From assembly GCF_000382345.1 (NCBI RefSeq), contig NZ_KB908084.1:62001-126000 (forward strand): a DNA stretch of 64,000 nucleotides, written 5' to 3'. Made by a program: the position numbers and the translations under genes. Below, piece after piece: positions 1 through 11,136 of the stretch (the first letter of the stretch is position 1; the number at the start of each line of letters is the position of its first letter). Under the pieces are notes generated by a model. The model searched no databases. It saw only the letters and a program-made list of their open reading frames with translations, and had not been told where the DNA came from. This stretch comes from Massilia niastensis DSM 21313. GTDB taxonomy: Bacteria; Pseudomonadota; Gammaproteobacteria; Burkholderiales; Burkholderiaceae_D.

Positions 1-94
1 GTGGGCGGGTTTCCCGCCCACGCGTTCAAATAACGCATGCACGAATGCGCCACCGTGCGTTGCACGCGTGGGCGGCAAAGCCGCCCACCCTACT
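1..94. repeat. REP-like bi-hairpin repeat, copy 1
   Basis: Two short perfect hairpins face each other. The first (1-21) has stem GTGGGCGGG with a TTT loop. The second (68-88) has stem GTGGGCGGC with an AAA loop and is followed by CCCTAC. The spacer is about 46 nt. A second copy with the same order and tail lies at 43834-43938. The tail touches the stop codon of the neighbouring lactonase gene, so the repeat may also act as its transcription terminator. The left boundary could extend beyond the window. Confidence 0.75.
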
Positions 95-989
95 AGCCGC
101 GGTACTCGGGCTCCTCGCGTCCCGCCACGCCCACGCGCGTGCACAGCACCTTGCCGCTCAGCGGATACTTCGCCAGCTCCTCGGGCGAGCGGCCATGGCT
201 GGCGCTGGTGATGTACAGCGTGCGCAGGTCGGTCCCGCCGAAGGCGACGGAAGTGGGACAGCGCACCGGCAGGGCGATCTCGCGCAGGATTTCGCCGTTC
301 GGCGCGATGCGCAGCACGCGCCCGCCTTCGAACATCGCGACCCAGTACGCGCCTTCCTCGTCGATCGTCGCGCCGTCCGGACGGCCGCCGTAGCCGGGCG
401 CCGTTTTATCGGCCGGGAAGGTCGTCAGGGTGCGTCCGTTGCTGTGGGCGCCGGTGGCGGGATCGAAGTCGTAGCAGTCGATACGGTGGCTGGTGGTATC
501 GGCATGGAACATCGTGCGGCCGTCCAGGCTCCAGGCCAGGCCGTTCGAGTTGGTCATGCCGCCGGCCCAGGCGCGGCGCAGCTTGCCGCGCTCGAGCACG
601 TACATCTCGGCCGCGGGCTGGTCGCGCGGCTCGTACATGGTGCCGATCCAGAAGCGGCCCGCCGGATCGACGCGGCCGTCGTTGAAGCGCACCTTGCCGG
701 TATCGTAGGGCGCTTCGGCGATCAGGTGTTCCGCGCCGCTCGTCGTGTTCAGGCACACCAGGCCGGTGCGGGTGGCGACCACCAGGTTGTTGTCGCCGTC
801 CACCGCCAGGGCCGAGGGTTCCGATCCCATCTTCCAGGACGTGAACTTGCCGCTGGCCGGGTGCACCCGGTTCACGGTGTGGCCATTGATGTCGACCCAG
901 TACAGCGCAGACTCGACCTCGTGCCAGGTCGGGGATTCGCCGACCAGCATCGGCGTATCGTGCAGGACTTCAAATTTTTGCGTTGCCAT
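93..989 (-). CDS. SMP-30/gluconolactonase/LRE family protein
   Basis: 298 aa, soluble six-bladed beta-propeller of the SMP-30 family, which hydrolyses sugar lactones using one divalent metal ion. Family features visible are the N-terminal GESPTWHE (metal-ligand Glu), VRFNDGRVDPAGRFWIGTM (ligand Asn and the substrate loop), NSNGLAWSLDGRTMF, and PDGATIDEEGAYWVA (catalytic Asp region). The gene starts 31 nt after the end of pgi on the same strand, so the two are probably co-transcribed. Next to pgi and edd-eda, a role in hydrolysing gluconolactone or a related aldonolactone into the Entner-Doudoroff route is likely, but the substrate cannot be read from sequence. Confidence 0.85.
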   Translation of the reverse strand: MATQKFEVLHDTPMLVGESPTWHEVESALYWVDINGHTVNRVHPASGKFTSWKMGSEPSALAVDGDNNLVVATRTGLVCLNTTSGAEHLIAEAPYDTGKVRFNDGRVDPAGRFWIGTMYEPRDQPAAEMYVLERGKLRRAWAGGMTNSNGLAWSLDGRTMFHADTTSHRIDCYDFDPATGAHSNGRTLTTFPADKTAPGYGGRPDGATIDEEGAYWVAMFEGGRVLRIAPNGEILREIALPVRCPTSVAFGGTDLRTLYITSASHGRSPEELAKYPLSGKVLCTRVGVAGREEPEYRG

Positions 990-1019
990 AGAGTGCGTGT
1001 TGCTTGTTGTGTTTGTGAG

Positions 1020-2663
1020 TCAGACAGCCGCCCTGGCGCGGGCGATCAGGCCGTTGGTGGAGCTGTCGTGCTGCGCGGGCTGGGCCTCGCCGCCGAGCTC
1101 GGCCTCGATCTTTTTCGCCAGGACCTTGCCCAGTTCAACGCCCCACTGGTCGAAACTGTTGACATCCCAGAGCACGCCCTGCACGAAAGTCTTGTGTTCG
1201 TACAGTGCAATGAGGGCGCCCAGGGTGGAGGGGGTCAGGCGCTCCATCAGAATGGTGTTGCTCGGGCGATTGCCCGGGAAGGTCTTGTGCGGGGTCAGGC
1301 GCTCGACTTCGGACGCATCCAGTCCCTGCTGTTGCAGGTCCGCGCGCACCTCGTCGGCGGTCTTGCCCTTCATGAAGGCCTCCGACTGGGCGAAGCAGTT
1401 CGCCAGCAGGGCGGTGTGGTGGTTGCCGAATTCATGGGCCGGACGCAGGGCGGCGATGAAGTCGATCGGCGTGACGTCGGTACCCTGGTGCAGCAGCTGG
1501 AAGTAGGCGTGCTGGCCGTTGGTGCCGCACTCGCCCCAGATCGCCGGGCAGGTCGGGGTGTCGACCGGCGCGCCGTCGCGGGTGACGCGCTTGCCGTTGC
1601 TCTCCATGTCGAGCTGCTGGAGGTAGGCCGGGAAGCGGTTCAGGTCCTGGTGGTAGGGCGCGATCGTGACCGAGGGCGCGCCCAGGAACTGGCGGTTCCA
1701 GAAGCCGACCAGGGCCAGGATCGCCGGCAGGTTCTGTTCGAGCGGGGCGGTGCGGAAGTGCTCGTCGAGCTCATGGGCGCCGGCCAGGAAATCGCTGAAG
1801 TAGCCGAAGCCGACCGCCAGCGCGACCGGCAGGCCGATCGCCGACCATACGGAATAGCGGCCGCCGACCCAGTCCCAGAACGGGAACATGTTGGCCGGAT
1901 CGATGCCGAAGGTCTTGATGGCCTCGGTGTTGGTGGAGACGGCGACGAAGTGCCTGGCCAGCGCCGGTTCCGGCGCCTGGCCCAGGAACCAGCTGCGCGC
2001 GGTCTGCGCGTTCATCATGGTCTCGGCCGTGGTGAAGGTCTTCGAGGCGACGATGAACAGCGTGGTTTCCGGATTCACCTGGGCGAGGGCGGCGTCCATG
2101 TCGTGGCCGTCGACGTTCGACACGAAGTGCATGCGCAGGCGCGGATGGGTGTAGTGGCGCAGCGCCAGGCAGACCATCTTCGGACCCAGGTCGGAGCCGC
2201 CGATGCCGATGTTGACCACGTCCGTGATCGGCTTGCCGGTATGGCCCAGCCATTCGCCGCTGCGCACCGCGTCGGTGAAGGACTTGACGCGGTCGAGCAC
2301 GGCGTGCACGTCGGCGTCGATATCCTGGCCATCCACGACCAGCTTGCTGCCGCGCGGGGCGCGCAGGGCGGTATGCAGCACCGCGCGGTTCTCGGTGTTG
2401 TTGATGCGTTCGCCGGCGAACATCGCGTCGCGGCGCGCCTCCACGCCGCGCTCGCGCGCCAGGCTTGCCAGCAGTTCAAGCGTGCGCCCGTCGACGCGAT
2501 TTTTTGAATAGTCTAGGAACAACCCCGCGGCCTCGACCGACAGGCGCTCGAAGCGCTGCGGATCGGCTGCGAACAGGTCGCGCATCAGCCAGTCCCTGGC
2601 ATCGGCGGCATGGGTGGCGAGGGCTTGGAAGCTGGCGGTAGTGGTCAAAGGTGGCTGGCGCAT
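1020..2663 (-). CDS. pgi: Glucose-6-phosphate isomerase
   Basis: 547 aa, the usual length for the enzyme that interconverts glucose-6-phosphate and fructose-6-phosphate in the cytoplasm. Both family signatures are present: the sugar-phosphate-binding segment [18 protein letters not shown] and the active-site segment [20 protein letters not shown], which carries the catalytic Glu and His. The gene reads away from edd across a 227-nt gap that holds two HexR-like operators, and it is followed by the lactonase gene. In organisms with an Entner-Doudoroff route, Pgi also recycles fructose-6-phosphate back to glucose-6-phosphate. Confidence 0.97.
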   Translation of the reverse strand: MRQPPLTTTASFQALATHAADARDWLMRDLFAADPQRFERLSVEAAGLFLDYSKNRVDGRTLELLASLARERGVEARRDAMFAGERINNTENRAVLHTALRAPRGSKLVVDGQDIDADVHAVLDRVKSFTDAVRSGEWLGHTGKPITDVVNIGIGGSDLGPKMVCLALRHYTHPRLRMHFVSNVDGHDMDAALAQVNPETTLFIVASKTFTTAETMMNAQTARSWFLGQAPEPALARHFVAVSTNTEAIKTFGIDPANMFPFWDWVGGRYSVWSAIGLPVALAVGFGYFSDFLAGAHELDEHFRTAPLEQNLPAILALVGFWNRQFLGAPSVTIAPYHQDLNRFPAYLQQLDMESNGKRVTRDGAPVDTPTCPAIWGECGTNGQHAYFQLLHQGTDVTPIDFIAALRPAHEFGNHHTALLANCFAQSEAFMKGKTADEVRADLQQQGLDASEVERLTPHKTFPGNRPSNTILMERLTPSTLGALIALYEHKTFVQGVLWDVNSFDQWGVELGKVLAKKIEAELGGEAQPAQHDSSTNGLIARARAAV

Positions 2664-2726
2664 GGGTTGGGGGTGCGTGGCACAATGTTGTCAATAGCAG
2701 ATTATTGAATAATACAAGGAACTCCG

Positions 2727-2741
2727 CGTAAATTCACTACA
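2727..2741. promoter_or_regulatory. HexR-like operator, pgi-proximal
   Basis: Read on the minus strand this is TGTAGTGAATTTACG, an imperfect palindrome close to the published HexR consensus TGTARTnnnnTTACA. It lies 63 nt upstream of the pgi start. HexR is the RpiR-type repressor of the Entner-Doudoroff genes that is released by KDPG; no hexR gene is in the window, so the assignment is inference from site plus target genes. Confidence 0.45.
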
Positions 2742-2849
2742 AAAAATGACCGTGCATATGCTCTGCCATTTCAGCACGGGCAATCCCCGTTCTGTCCGGA
2801 ACGCCTGCCGGGAGAGAGAAAAGCAGCTTGCGTCCGCTCCGTATAAATC

Positions 2850-2864
2850 TGTAGTAAAATTTCA
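2850..2864. promoter_or_regulatory. HexR-like operator, edd-proximal
   Basis: TGTAGTAAAATTTCA, sharing the TGTAGTnnAnTTT core with the pgi-proximal site (read on the opposite strand) and lying 26 nt before the edd start codon, where a bound repressor would block transcription. A strong ribosome site (AGGAAGGA) follows at about 2878-2885. Confidence 0.5.
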
Positions 2865-2890
2865 GATACCAAATTTAGGAAGGAACGAAC

Positions 2891-4806
<1,916 letters not shown>

Positions 4807-4810
<4 letters not shown>

Positions 4811-5427
4811 CCCTTCTTGACATCATGCGCTCGGCGAGCGTGATCCCGGTTATCGCCATCGACGATCCCGAGCATGCCGTGCCGCTGGCGAAAGCCCTGG
4901 TAGCGGGCGGCATCCGCGTGCTCGAAGTGACCCTGCGCACCGAGCATGGCCTGGGCGCGATCCGCGCCATGAGCCAGGTCGAAGGCGCGATCGTCGGCGT
5001 CGGCACCCTGACCCAGCCGGAAGAATTCGCCGCCTCGCGCGATGCGGGCGCGGTGTTCGGCGTGTCGCCGGGCCTGACCCCGGCCCTGATCGAAGCCAGC
5101 AGGAAGAGCGGCCTGCCGCTGCTGCCGGGCGTGATGACCCCGTCCGAAGTGCTGCTGGCGCGCGAAGCCGGCTTCCGCCAGCTCAAGCTGTTCCCGGCGG
5201 TGCCGGCGGGCGGCGTGGGCATGCTGAATGCGATCGCCGGCCCGCTGCCGGACGTGACCTTCTGCCCGACCGGCGGCATCTCGATCGAGACCGCGCCGAA
5301 GTTCCTGGCCTGTAAGAACGTGGCCTGCGTGGGCGGTTCCTGGCTGACGCCGAAGGACGTGATCGCCGCGGGCGACTGGGGCAGGATCACCGAACTGGCG
5401 AAAGCGGCCGCCACGCTGCGCCAGTAA
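4807..5427 (+). CDS. eda: KDPG aldolase (bifunctional 4-hydroxy-2-oxoglutarate aldolase family)
   Basis: 206 aa, typical length. It cleaves 2-keto-3-deoxy-6-phosphogluconate to pyruvate and glyceraldehyde-3-phosphate. The Schiff-base lysine lies in FRQLKLFPA, the catalytic Glu in LEVTLRTEH, and the phosphate-binding loop in CPTGGIS. The start overlaps the edd stop by 4 nt, so edd and eda form one operon. The pair gives this organism a complete lower Entner-Doudoroff branch. Confidence 0.96.
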
Positions 5428-5435
5428 GCCTGGCC

Positions 5436-5996
5436 GTGCCGTCGCTGGCGCGCCCGCTGAGCGCGGGCGAAATCGCGATGGCGTCGCAGCTGTTCGGCGA
5501 CGCCATCGACTACCGCCGGGTACGCGTGTACAACCGGCGTTATCTGCCGTTCCAGCCGAGGAACTGCGCGATGACGCCGAACGGCAGCATGTACTTCCAC
5601 TATTCCTGTTTTCTCCCCGACTACACGCGCGGCGACCCGCCCGCGATCCACTGGTTCATGCACGAGATGGTGCATGTGTGGCAGCACCAGCTGGGCTATC
5701 CGGTGCGCCTGCGCGGCGCTTTCCGTATCGGGCTGTCCTACGGCTATGCCCTGCGCGAGGATGCGACCCTGGCGGACTACAACATGGAGGCCCAGGGCGA
5801 CCTGCTGGCCGATTATTTCATGTTGAAGTACCTGGGCAAGCCGCAGGCGATGCGGCAGCAGCGCTATCGCAACAGCCTGGCCCTGTACGAGAAGGTGCTG
5901 GCGCAGTTCCTTGCCGATCCGGCGAGCCTGGACAACCTGCACCATGGACCGGCGCGCTGGCTGGCGGGGTGGTTCACGCCGAAGCCGGTCGCTTGA
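5436..5996 (+). CDS. Vgr-related HExxH protein of unknown function
   Basis: 186 aa with a GTG start 8 nt after the eda stop, so it may be read from the edd-eda message. It belongs to a small group often labelled vgr-related or Rhs-type. The N-terminus (LSAGEIAMASQLFGDAIDYRRVRVY) is followed by a PFQPRNCAMTPNG segment and then HEMVHVWQH, a zinc-metallopeptidase-like HExxH. No signal peptide or membrane segment is seen. No type VI secretion gene is nearby, so a secretion role is only an annotation habit. A deleted second copy lies directly downstream at 6109-6311. Confidence 0.7.
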   Translation: MPSLARPLSAGEIAMASQLFGDAIDYRRVRVYNRRYLPFQPRNCAMTPNGSMYFHYSCFLPDYTRGDPPAIHWFMHEMVHVWQHQLGYPVRLRGAFRIGLSYGYALREDATLADYNMEAQGDLLADYFMLKYLGKPQAMRQQRYRNSLALYEKVLAQFLADPASLDNLHHGPARWLAGWFTPKPVA

Positions 5997-6010
5997 ATTT
6001 GCCGCATTCA

Positions 6011-6107
6011 GGGTCAGATCTGTCATTCGGACATGGACGGACAACCCTTGCGAAATCTCAGAACGGTTTTGAGCATGCTGAGACGTTTTCCTCTTTCCGG
6101 CATGGTC
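6011..6107 (+). repeat. MITE-like repeat, left half only
   Basis: Begins with GGGTCAGATCTGTCATTCGG and matches the left part of the full element at 56039-57719 with only scattered differences, including the stretch aaatCTCAGaacgg that is the uninterrupted insertion site of the IS there. Similarity stops abruptly after CATGGTC at 6107. The matching right half is found at 8194-8314. Confidence 0.8.
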
Positions 6108-6108
6108 C

Positions 6109-6311
6109 GCTGCTGTTCCGCGACGCCATCGACTACAGCCGCGTCCGTATTCACGTCCGGCGCCATATGCCTTTCCAGCAGAAGACGGCAGCCAGGCCAC
6201 CGCCACAGCCTGGCGCTGTTCCAGCAGGTGCTGGCGCCGTTCCTGCGCGATCCAGCCGACAAGGCCAACCTGAACCCTGGGCCGGCGCGCTGGCTGGCCT
6301 GCCTGGCCTGA
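6109..6311 (+). pseudogene. Deleted copy of the upstream Vgr-related gene
   Basis: The first part translates as LFRDAIDYSRVRIHVRRHMPFQQ, matching residues about 20-44 of the intact protein at 5436-5996. After a frame change the rest reads SLALFQQVLAPFLRDPADKA and NLNPGPARWLACLA, matching its C-terminus (SLALYEKVLAQFLADPASLD, NLHHGPARWLAGWF). The roughly 110 residues between, including the HExxH motif, are missing. It is therefore a paralogous remnant, not a gene. It starts exactly where the MITE left half ends. Confidence 0.8.
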
Positions 6312-6313
6312 CT

Positions 6314-7984
6314 TCAGGCGGAGGCGATTTCCTCGACCTCGCTGTGCGCCGCGCTGGCGCGCATGGCCAATGCGCGGCCGGCCGGCAACCGGCGCGACCC
6401 CGGCCGCGCAAGCGGGGCGCGCGCGCCGGCCGCGCTGTCGCCGACATCGAATACGCTCACCAGCCCGGCCAGGGTCGTGGCCTGCTCCTGCAACGAAGCC
6501 GCCGCCGCGGCGGCCTCTTCGACCAAGGCCGCGTTCTGCTGGGTCACGCCATCCATCCGGGTAATGGCGGCATTGACCTGCTCGATGCCGAGCGTCTGCT
6601 CGGCGCTGGCGGCGGCGATCTCGGACATGATGTCGGTCACGTGCGCGATCCCCTGCACGATCTCCTGCATGGTTGCGCCAGCCTGGTCGACCAGGCGCCC
6701 GCCGGCGTCGACCTTGTCCACCGAATCGCCGATCAGGGTGCGGATCTCCTTGGCCGCCCCGGCCGAGCGCTGCGCCAGGCTGCGCACCTCGGAGGCGACG
6801 ACCGCGAAGCCGCGTCCCTGCTCGCCGGCGCGCGCCGCCTCGACCGCCGCGTTCAGCGCCAGGATGTTGGTCTGGAAGGCGATGCCATCGATGACGCCGA
6901 TGATGTCGGCGATCTTCTTCGAGGATTCGTTGATCGAGGCCATGGTGGTCACGACCTGGGCCACCACCTCGCCGCCGCGGGCGGCGATCAGGGAGGCGTT
7001 CCTGGCCAGGGTATCGGCCTGGCGCGCATTGTCGGCATTCTGGCGGACGGTGCCGGTCAGCTCTTCCATCGAGGACGCAGTCTCCTCCAGCGAGCCGGCC
7101 TGCTGCTCGGTGCGCGCCGACAGGTCGAGGTTGCCGGCGGTGATCTGCTGCGAGGCGGTGACGATGGTATCGGTGCCGGCGCGCACCGCGGTGACGGTCT
7201 TGAGCAGGCTGGCGTTCATGGTCTTGAGTGCCTCCATCAGCTTGCCGACCTCGTCGCGTGAATCGATCCGGATGTCAGCCGTCAGGTCGCCGGATGCGAC
7301 CTGCCGCGCCAGGTCTACGGCACGTGCGAGCGGCCCGGTGATGCTGCGCGTGAGTAGCCAGCCGAACAGCGCCGCGCTGGCCAGCGCGAAGGCGCCGACG
7401 CCGACCAGGACACGGCGCCCGGACACCTGCAGCGCGTCGATGTCGGCCTGCGCCTGCTCGGATAGCTTGCCCTGGTAAGCGACCAGCTCCTCGACCGACG
7501 CCATGTAGGCGCGCATCTGGGGGGCGACTTTTTCCTTGAAAAATTTCTGCACCTCGGGACTGTCGCCACCGAGTTCGGCCTTGCGCCGGAAGCCCTCGTC
7601 GCCCAGGCTGTACCAGGTCCGGTCCTGCGCGATCACCTGGTCCAGCAGGGCCTTGTCGTGTTCTCTGTCGACCAGCGCTGCCAGTTCCTGCTGCACCTTG
7701 GTCACCTTGGCGCGCGCGGCCTGGATCCGGTCGTCGTAGTACTGGTCGTCGCCGGCGACGGTGCTCCTGAGCTTTGCGACGATGCGCACGCTGTTGGCAG
7801 AAATCCCTTCGAGCCAGTCCTTGGCGAGGGAGGCCTTGTGGCTGGCTTGTGCCATGACCGTCTTCGCCGCGCCGATGCGATCGAGTTGCCATAGCATACT
7901 CGCGAGCATGAGTGCCATAAGGAAAATGACTGCAGCGAATGCTCCGCCCAGCCGGATGCCGATATTGAGGTCGTTGATTTTCAT
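6314..7984 (-). CDS. Methyl-accepting chemotaxis protein
   Basis: 556 aa with ATG start [14 protein letters not shown]; a TTG three codons upstream is less likely. An N-terminal membrane helix (about residues 11-31) and a second (about 190-212) frame a periplasmic four-helix-bundle sensor of about 155 residues. A HAMP segment follows ([20 protein letters not shown]), then the methylation helices and the conserved signalling hairpin [20 protein letters not shown] / [20 protein letters not shown]. It controls CheA activity through CheW in response to an unknown ligand. No che genes are nearby. A long alanine-rich C-terminal tail lacks the NWETF CheR-docking pentapeptide. Confidence 0.93.
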   Translation of the reverse strand: MKINDLNIGIRLGGAFAAVIFLMALMLASMLWQLDRIGAAKTVMAQASHKASLAKDWLEGISANSVRIVAKLRSTVAGDDQYYDDRIQAARAKVTKVQQELAALVDREHDKALLDQVIAQDRTWYSLGDEGFRRKAELGGDSPEVQKFFKEKVAPQMRAYMASVEELVAYQGKLSEQAQADIDALQVSGRRVLVGVGAFALASAALFGWLLTRSITGPLARAVDLARQVASGDLTADIRIDSRDEVGKLMEALKTMNASLLKTVTAVRAGTDTIVTASQQITAGNLDLSARTEQQAGSLEETASSMEELTGTVRQNADNARQADTLARNASLIAARGGEVVAQVVTTMASINESSKKIADIIGVIDGIAFQTNILALNAAVEAARAGEQGRGFAVVASEVRSLAQRSAGAAKEIRTLIGDSVDKVDAGGRLVDQAGATMQEIVQGIAHVTDIMSEIAAASAEQTLGIEQVNAAITRMDGVTQQNAALVEEAAAAAASLQEQATTLAGLVSVFDVGDSAAGARAPLARPGSRRLPAGRALAMRASAAHSEVEEIASA

Positions 7985-8193
7985 GGAGTCCAAGTCAGAA
8001 AGCGATGTCGATGGATTTATAGATCAATTATTCTAGAATCAATCGTCAAGAATAATTCGCAATGGGCTGGCTTGGTCAAACCGAAGTAAAAATTTCAACA
8101 GTACTGTTGCAAACAAGAAACGAAATGGTGTCTAAACATTATCGTTCATGGCCGGATGGGGAGTTCCCGCACGCCGCTATTGCCCATCCGGGG
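7985..8193. other. Gene-free region upstream of the chemoreceptor
   Basis: No convincing coding sequence. AT-rich stretches near 8020-8100 may hold the promoter of the chemoreceptor gene. An inverted repeat CCGGATGGG/CCCATCCGG (around 8153-8190) abuts the MITE right half. Confidence 0.4.
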
Positions 8194-8314
8194 CGTGATG
8201 CGCGGGTTTCGATGGCAAATGTGAGCCGAGAATTGACGAGTTTGGGATAAACAAACCAGCATTTTGAGATAGAGCAAAGGTGCTCGATCGGTGTCCGAAT
8301 GACAGACCTGACCC
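8194..8314 (+). repeat. MITE-like repeat, right half only
   Basis: About 120 bp closely matching 57600-57719, the right part of the full element. It ends with the inverted terminal sequence (GACAGACCTGACCC). Similarity begins at CGTGAT, precisely the base where the left half at 6011-6107 stops. Confidence 0.8.
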
Positions 8315-8402
8315 GAATCCTGTGGTGCGAGCGACGAATTCTGGGAGTGGCGCGGGGCGATCCGCTAAAATGGCGGATTCTTTTTCTTCTACCAACAGCA
8401 TC

Positions 8403-9080
8403 ATGACTCAAGACGAACTCAAGCAGGCAGTGGCGCGCGCCGCCATCGATTACGTGGTCGACGGCGAAATCATCGGCGTCGGCACCGGCTCGACCGCCAA
8501 CTTCTTCATCGACGAACTGGCCAGGATCAAGGACCGCATCAAGGGCACCGTGGCCTCGTCGGAAGCGACCGCGGCGCGCCTGCGCGGCCACGGCATTCCG
8601 GTGTTCGACCTGAACGAAGTGGAATCGATGGCGGTCTACATCGACGGCGCGGACGAGATCACCGCTACCGGCGCAATGATCAAGGGCGGCGGCGCGGCGC
8701 ACACGCGCGAGAAGATCGTGGCGTCGGTGTCGAAGAAGTTCGTCTGCATCGCCGACGGCTCGAAGCTGGTGGACACGCTGGGCAAGTTCCCGCTGCCGGT
8801 CGAAGTCATCCCGATGGCGCGCGCCTCCGTGATGCGCAAGCTGGCGGCCCTCGGCGGCCAGCCGCGCCTGCGCACCAGGAAGGACAGCGATGAAGCCCTG
8901 ATCACCGACAACGGCGGCGAGATCATCGACGTGGCCGGCCTGTCGATCACGGACCCGGTGGCGCTGGAAGCCGAGATCAACCAGATCGTCGGCGTGATCG
9001 CCGTCGGCCTGTTCGCCAGCCCGGGCGCCGATGTCTGCCTGCTGGGCACGGCGGAAGGCGTCAAGACCCTGTCGTTCTAA
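8403..9080 (+). CDS. rpiA: Ribose-5-phosphate isomerase A
   Basis: 225 aa cytoplasmic enzyme interconverting ribose-5-phosphate and ribulose-5-phosphate in the pentose phosphate pathway. Family motifs are the substrate loop [16 protein letters not shown], the active-site Asp segment YIDGADEI and [11 protein letters not shown]. Start MTQDELKQ was chosen for family length; an in-frame upstream extension runs back into the MITE half and is not credible. The lipoprotein gene follows after 14 nt. Confidence 0.96.
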   Translation: MTQDELKQAVARAAIDYVVDGEIIGVGTGSTANFFIDELARIKDRIKGTVASSEATAARLRGHGIPVFDLNEVESMAVYIDGADEITATGAMIKGGGAAHTREKIVASVSKKFVCIADGSKLVDTLGKFPLPVEVIPMARASVMRKLAALGGQPRLRTRKDSDEALITDNGGEIIDVAGLSITDPVALEAEINQIVGVIAVGLFASPGADVCLLGTAEGVKTLSF

Positions 9081-9094
9081 GCGGGAGGGTGCCG

Positions 9095-9409
9095 ATGAAG
9101 CGCGCGCTGGTGCTGGCGGCCGTCCTGCTGGGCGGCTGTTCCATGTTGAATGGCAGGATGGAGCCGGCGCCGGTGGCGGCCGTGCAGCCGGTGGCCGTGC
9201 AGCCGGGCGCGCAGATCGAGCGCGTGCCGTTCCAGGTGGGCGTGTCGTCGGCGACCGTCGAAAAACTCGCGGCGGAGCAGGCCTGTACCGGAGGGAAGGG
9301 TGCGGGGCTGATGACCGAGCCGGGGCCGGTCGAGGTGTATCGCATGCAGTGCGATAACGGGAAGGTGTTCCTGGCGCGCTGCGAGCTCAGGCAGTGCAGG
9401 AAGATGTGA
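9095..9409 (+). CDS. Small predicted lipoprotein, unknown function
   Basis: 104 aa. MKRALVLAAVLLGGCSMLNG is a typical lipoprotein signal with lipobox LLGG-C, so the mature protein should start at Cys14 and be membrane-anchored. A short proline/valine-rich linker and a small domain with three further cysteines (AACTGG-like QACTGG, MQCDN, ARCELRQC) follow. It is 14 nt downstream of rpiA and probably in the same transcript. Function not recognised. Confidence 0.7.
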   Translation: MKRALVLAAVLLGGCSMLNGRMEPAPVAAVQPVAVQPGAQIERVPFQVGVSSATVEKLAAEQACTGGKGAGLMTEPGPVEVYRMQCDNGKVFLARCELRQCRKM

Positions 9410-9417
9410 TCGGTTGA

Positions 9418-9451
9418 TGCAGGGTGGACGGGGAATTCAGTCCACCCTGCA
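9418..9451. terminator. Bidirectional stem-loop between convergent genes
   Basis: Perfect 12-bp inverted repeat TGCAGGGTGGAC/GTCCACCCTGCA with a 10-nt loop, lying between the stops of the lipoprotein gene and yggX. No long T-run follows on the plus strand, so termination may be weak or Rho-assisted. Confidence 0.6.
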
Positions 9452-9457
9452 TTGGCG

Positions 9458-9730
9458 TCAGGCCGCCGGCGGCACGTAACCCATCGCCTGATCCGCGCCC
9501 TCGCCAAAGAAATGCTTTTCCATCTGCGTCGCCAGATACTTGCGCGCGCGGTCATCCGCCAGGTTCAGGCGGTTTTCGTTGATCAGCATGGTCTGGTGCT
9601 TCAGCCAGGCCTGCCATGCCTCTTTCGAGACCGACAGGTAGAGCTTTTTGCCCATTTCGCCAGGGACCGGCGGGAAATCCAGCCCTTCGGCTTCCTTGTT
9701 CAGTTTGATGCAGTGGACGGTGCGGGCCAT
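9458..9730 (-). CDS. yggX: Fe(2+)-trafficking / oxidative damage protection protein
   Basis: 90 aa, exactly the family size. It opens with [20 protein letters not shown], which carries the conserved Cys7 of YggX, and contains the family segments [17 protein letters not shown] and MLINENRLN. YggX proteins are cytoplasmic and protect Fe-S enzymes against oxidative damage, probably by handling ferrous iron. It converges on the lipoprotein gene and lies 37 nt beyond the argA stop, possibly as the last gene of that transcript. Confidence 0.93.
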   Translation of the reverse strand: MARTVHCIKLNKEAEGLDFPPVPGEMGKKLYLSVSKEAWQAWLKHQTMLINENRLNLADDRARKYLATQMEKHFFGEGADQAMGYVPPAA

Positions 9731-9767
9731 CGTGTACTCCTGTTATCCGTATCGGTGTAAAACAATA

Positions 9768-11081
9768 TTATAGAGTCTTGATCAAAACCTGTGACCGGCG
9801 CTGCCAGTTATACATGTGCTGGCGGTCCTTCGGCAGGTCGTCCACGGTGGCGGGCACGAAACCGCGTTTCTTGAACCAGTGCGCCGTGCGCGTGGTCAGC
9901 ACGAACAATTTGTTCAGGCCGGCCGCCCGCGCCCGGTTTTCCATGTGTTTCAGGATCCGCTCGCCGTCGCCCTGGGCCTGCGAATCCATGCTCACCGTCA
10001 GGCAGGCCATCTCGCCCATCTTCGATTCGGGGAAGGGATACAGCGCCGCGCAGCCGAAGATCACGCCGTCGTGCTCGATCACCGAGAACTGGTCGATCTC
10101 GCGCTCGATCAGCTCGCGGCCGCGGTAGACCAGGGTGCCGTCGGCTTCCAGCGGCTCGATGAGCTTGATAATTCCGCCGACGTCCTCAATTGAGGCCTGA
10201 CGCAGGCTTTCCAGGTTCTCGTGGCTGATCATGGTGCCCACGCCGTCGTGGGTGAACAGTTCGAGCAGGGTCGAACCGTCCAGTTCGAACGGTACGATGT
10301 GCGCACGGTCCACGCCGCTGTGGCAGGCCTTGATCGCATGCTGGAGGTAGAAGGCCGCGTCGGCCGGCAGGAAGTCGGCCTGCAGCACGGCTTCGGCCTG
10401 GTGCGAGGACAGCTCGCGCAGCTCGACGCCGGCGACGTCCTTCATGATCGGGGTTTCGGTGATGTAGATCAGCTTGTCGGCGCGCAGGGCGATGGCGGCC
10501 GAGGCGGCCACGTCTTCCATGGTCAGGTTGAAGATCTCGCCGGTCGGCGAGAAACCCAGCGGCGACAGCAGCACCAGGCTGTCTTCGGTCTGGAGGATGG
10601 GGTGGATCTTTTCGGCGGCAATCTTGCGCGTCACGCCGGTGAGTTCGAAATCGATGCCGTCGATCACGCCCAGCGGACGCGCGACGACGAAGTTGCCCGA
10701 CACGATACTGATCTGCGCGTGCGACATCGGCGTGTTCGGGAGCCCCTGGCTGAAGGCTGCTTCGATGTCGAGACGCAATTCGCCGGCGGCTTCCTTCGCG
10801 CATTCGAGCGCGGCGGGATCGGTGATCCGGATACCGTTATGGAAACGGCCTTCGACATTGCGCAGCGCCAGCTGTTCCGCCACCTGGGGACGCGAACCGT
10901 GCACCAGCACCACGCGGATGCCGAGGCCGAGCAGCAGCGACAGGTCTTGCGCCAGCGTCGGCAGGGCGCCGGCGGCGACGAGTTCACCGGGGAAGGCGAC
11001 GACGAAAGTCCTGCCGCCGAAGGTATGAATGTACGGCGCGACGGAGCGCAACCACTGGACGAATTGGGTAGGGTTTTCCAT
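9768..11081 (-). CDS. argA: Amino-acid N-acetyltransferase (N-acetylglutamate synthase)
   Basis: 437 aa two-domain ArgA. The N-terminal part is an amino-acid-kinase-like arginine-sensing domain (LGLGIRVVLVHGSRPQV, the equivalent of the acetylglutamate-kinase fold). The C-terminal part is a GNAT domain (MACLTVSMDSQAQGDGERIL and FVLTTRTAHWFKKRGF). It makes N-acetylglutamate from glutamate and acetyl-CoA, the first step of arginine synthesis. The start was placed at MENPTQFVQWL; an ATG three codons earlier (11090) is equally possible, and the long open frame further upstream overlaps hrpA and is spurious. Divergent from hrpA with about 50 nt between. Confidence 0.93.
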   Translation of the reverse strand: MENPTQFVQWLRSVAPYIHTFGGRTFVVAFPGELVAAGALPTLAQDLSLLLGLGIRVVLVHGSRPQVAEQLALRNVEGRFHNGIRITDPAALECAKEAAGELRLDIEAAFSQGLPNTPMSHAQISIVSGNFVVARPLGVIDGIDFELTGVTRKIAAEKIHPILQTEDSLVLLSPLGFSPTGEIFNLTMEDVAASAAIALRADKLIYITETPIMKDVAGVELRELSSHQAEAVLQADFLPADAAFYLQHAIKACHSGVDRAHIVPFELDGSTLLELFTHDGVGTMISHENLESLRQASIEDVGGIIKLIEPLEADGTLVYRGRELIEREIDQFSVIEHDGVIFGCAALYPFPESKMGEMACLTVSMDSQAQGDGERILKHMENRARAAGLNKLFVLTTRTAHWFKKRGFVPATVDDLPKDRQHMYNWQRRSQVLIKTL

Positions 11082-11136
11082 TTGCCGCATTATAATTCGC
11101 TGCGCGTTGTGCGCACCAAATACCTTGTAAAAATCA

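Noticed and set aside
11086-11096. TATAAT as a shared -10 element for argA and hrpA
   Set aside because: The hexamer is perfect, but no -35 sits at 16-18 nt in either direction, and it overlaps a possible argA start.
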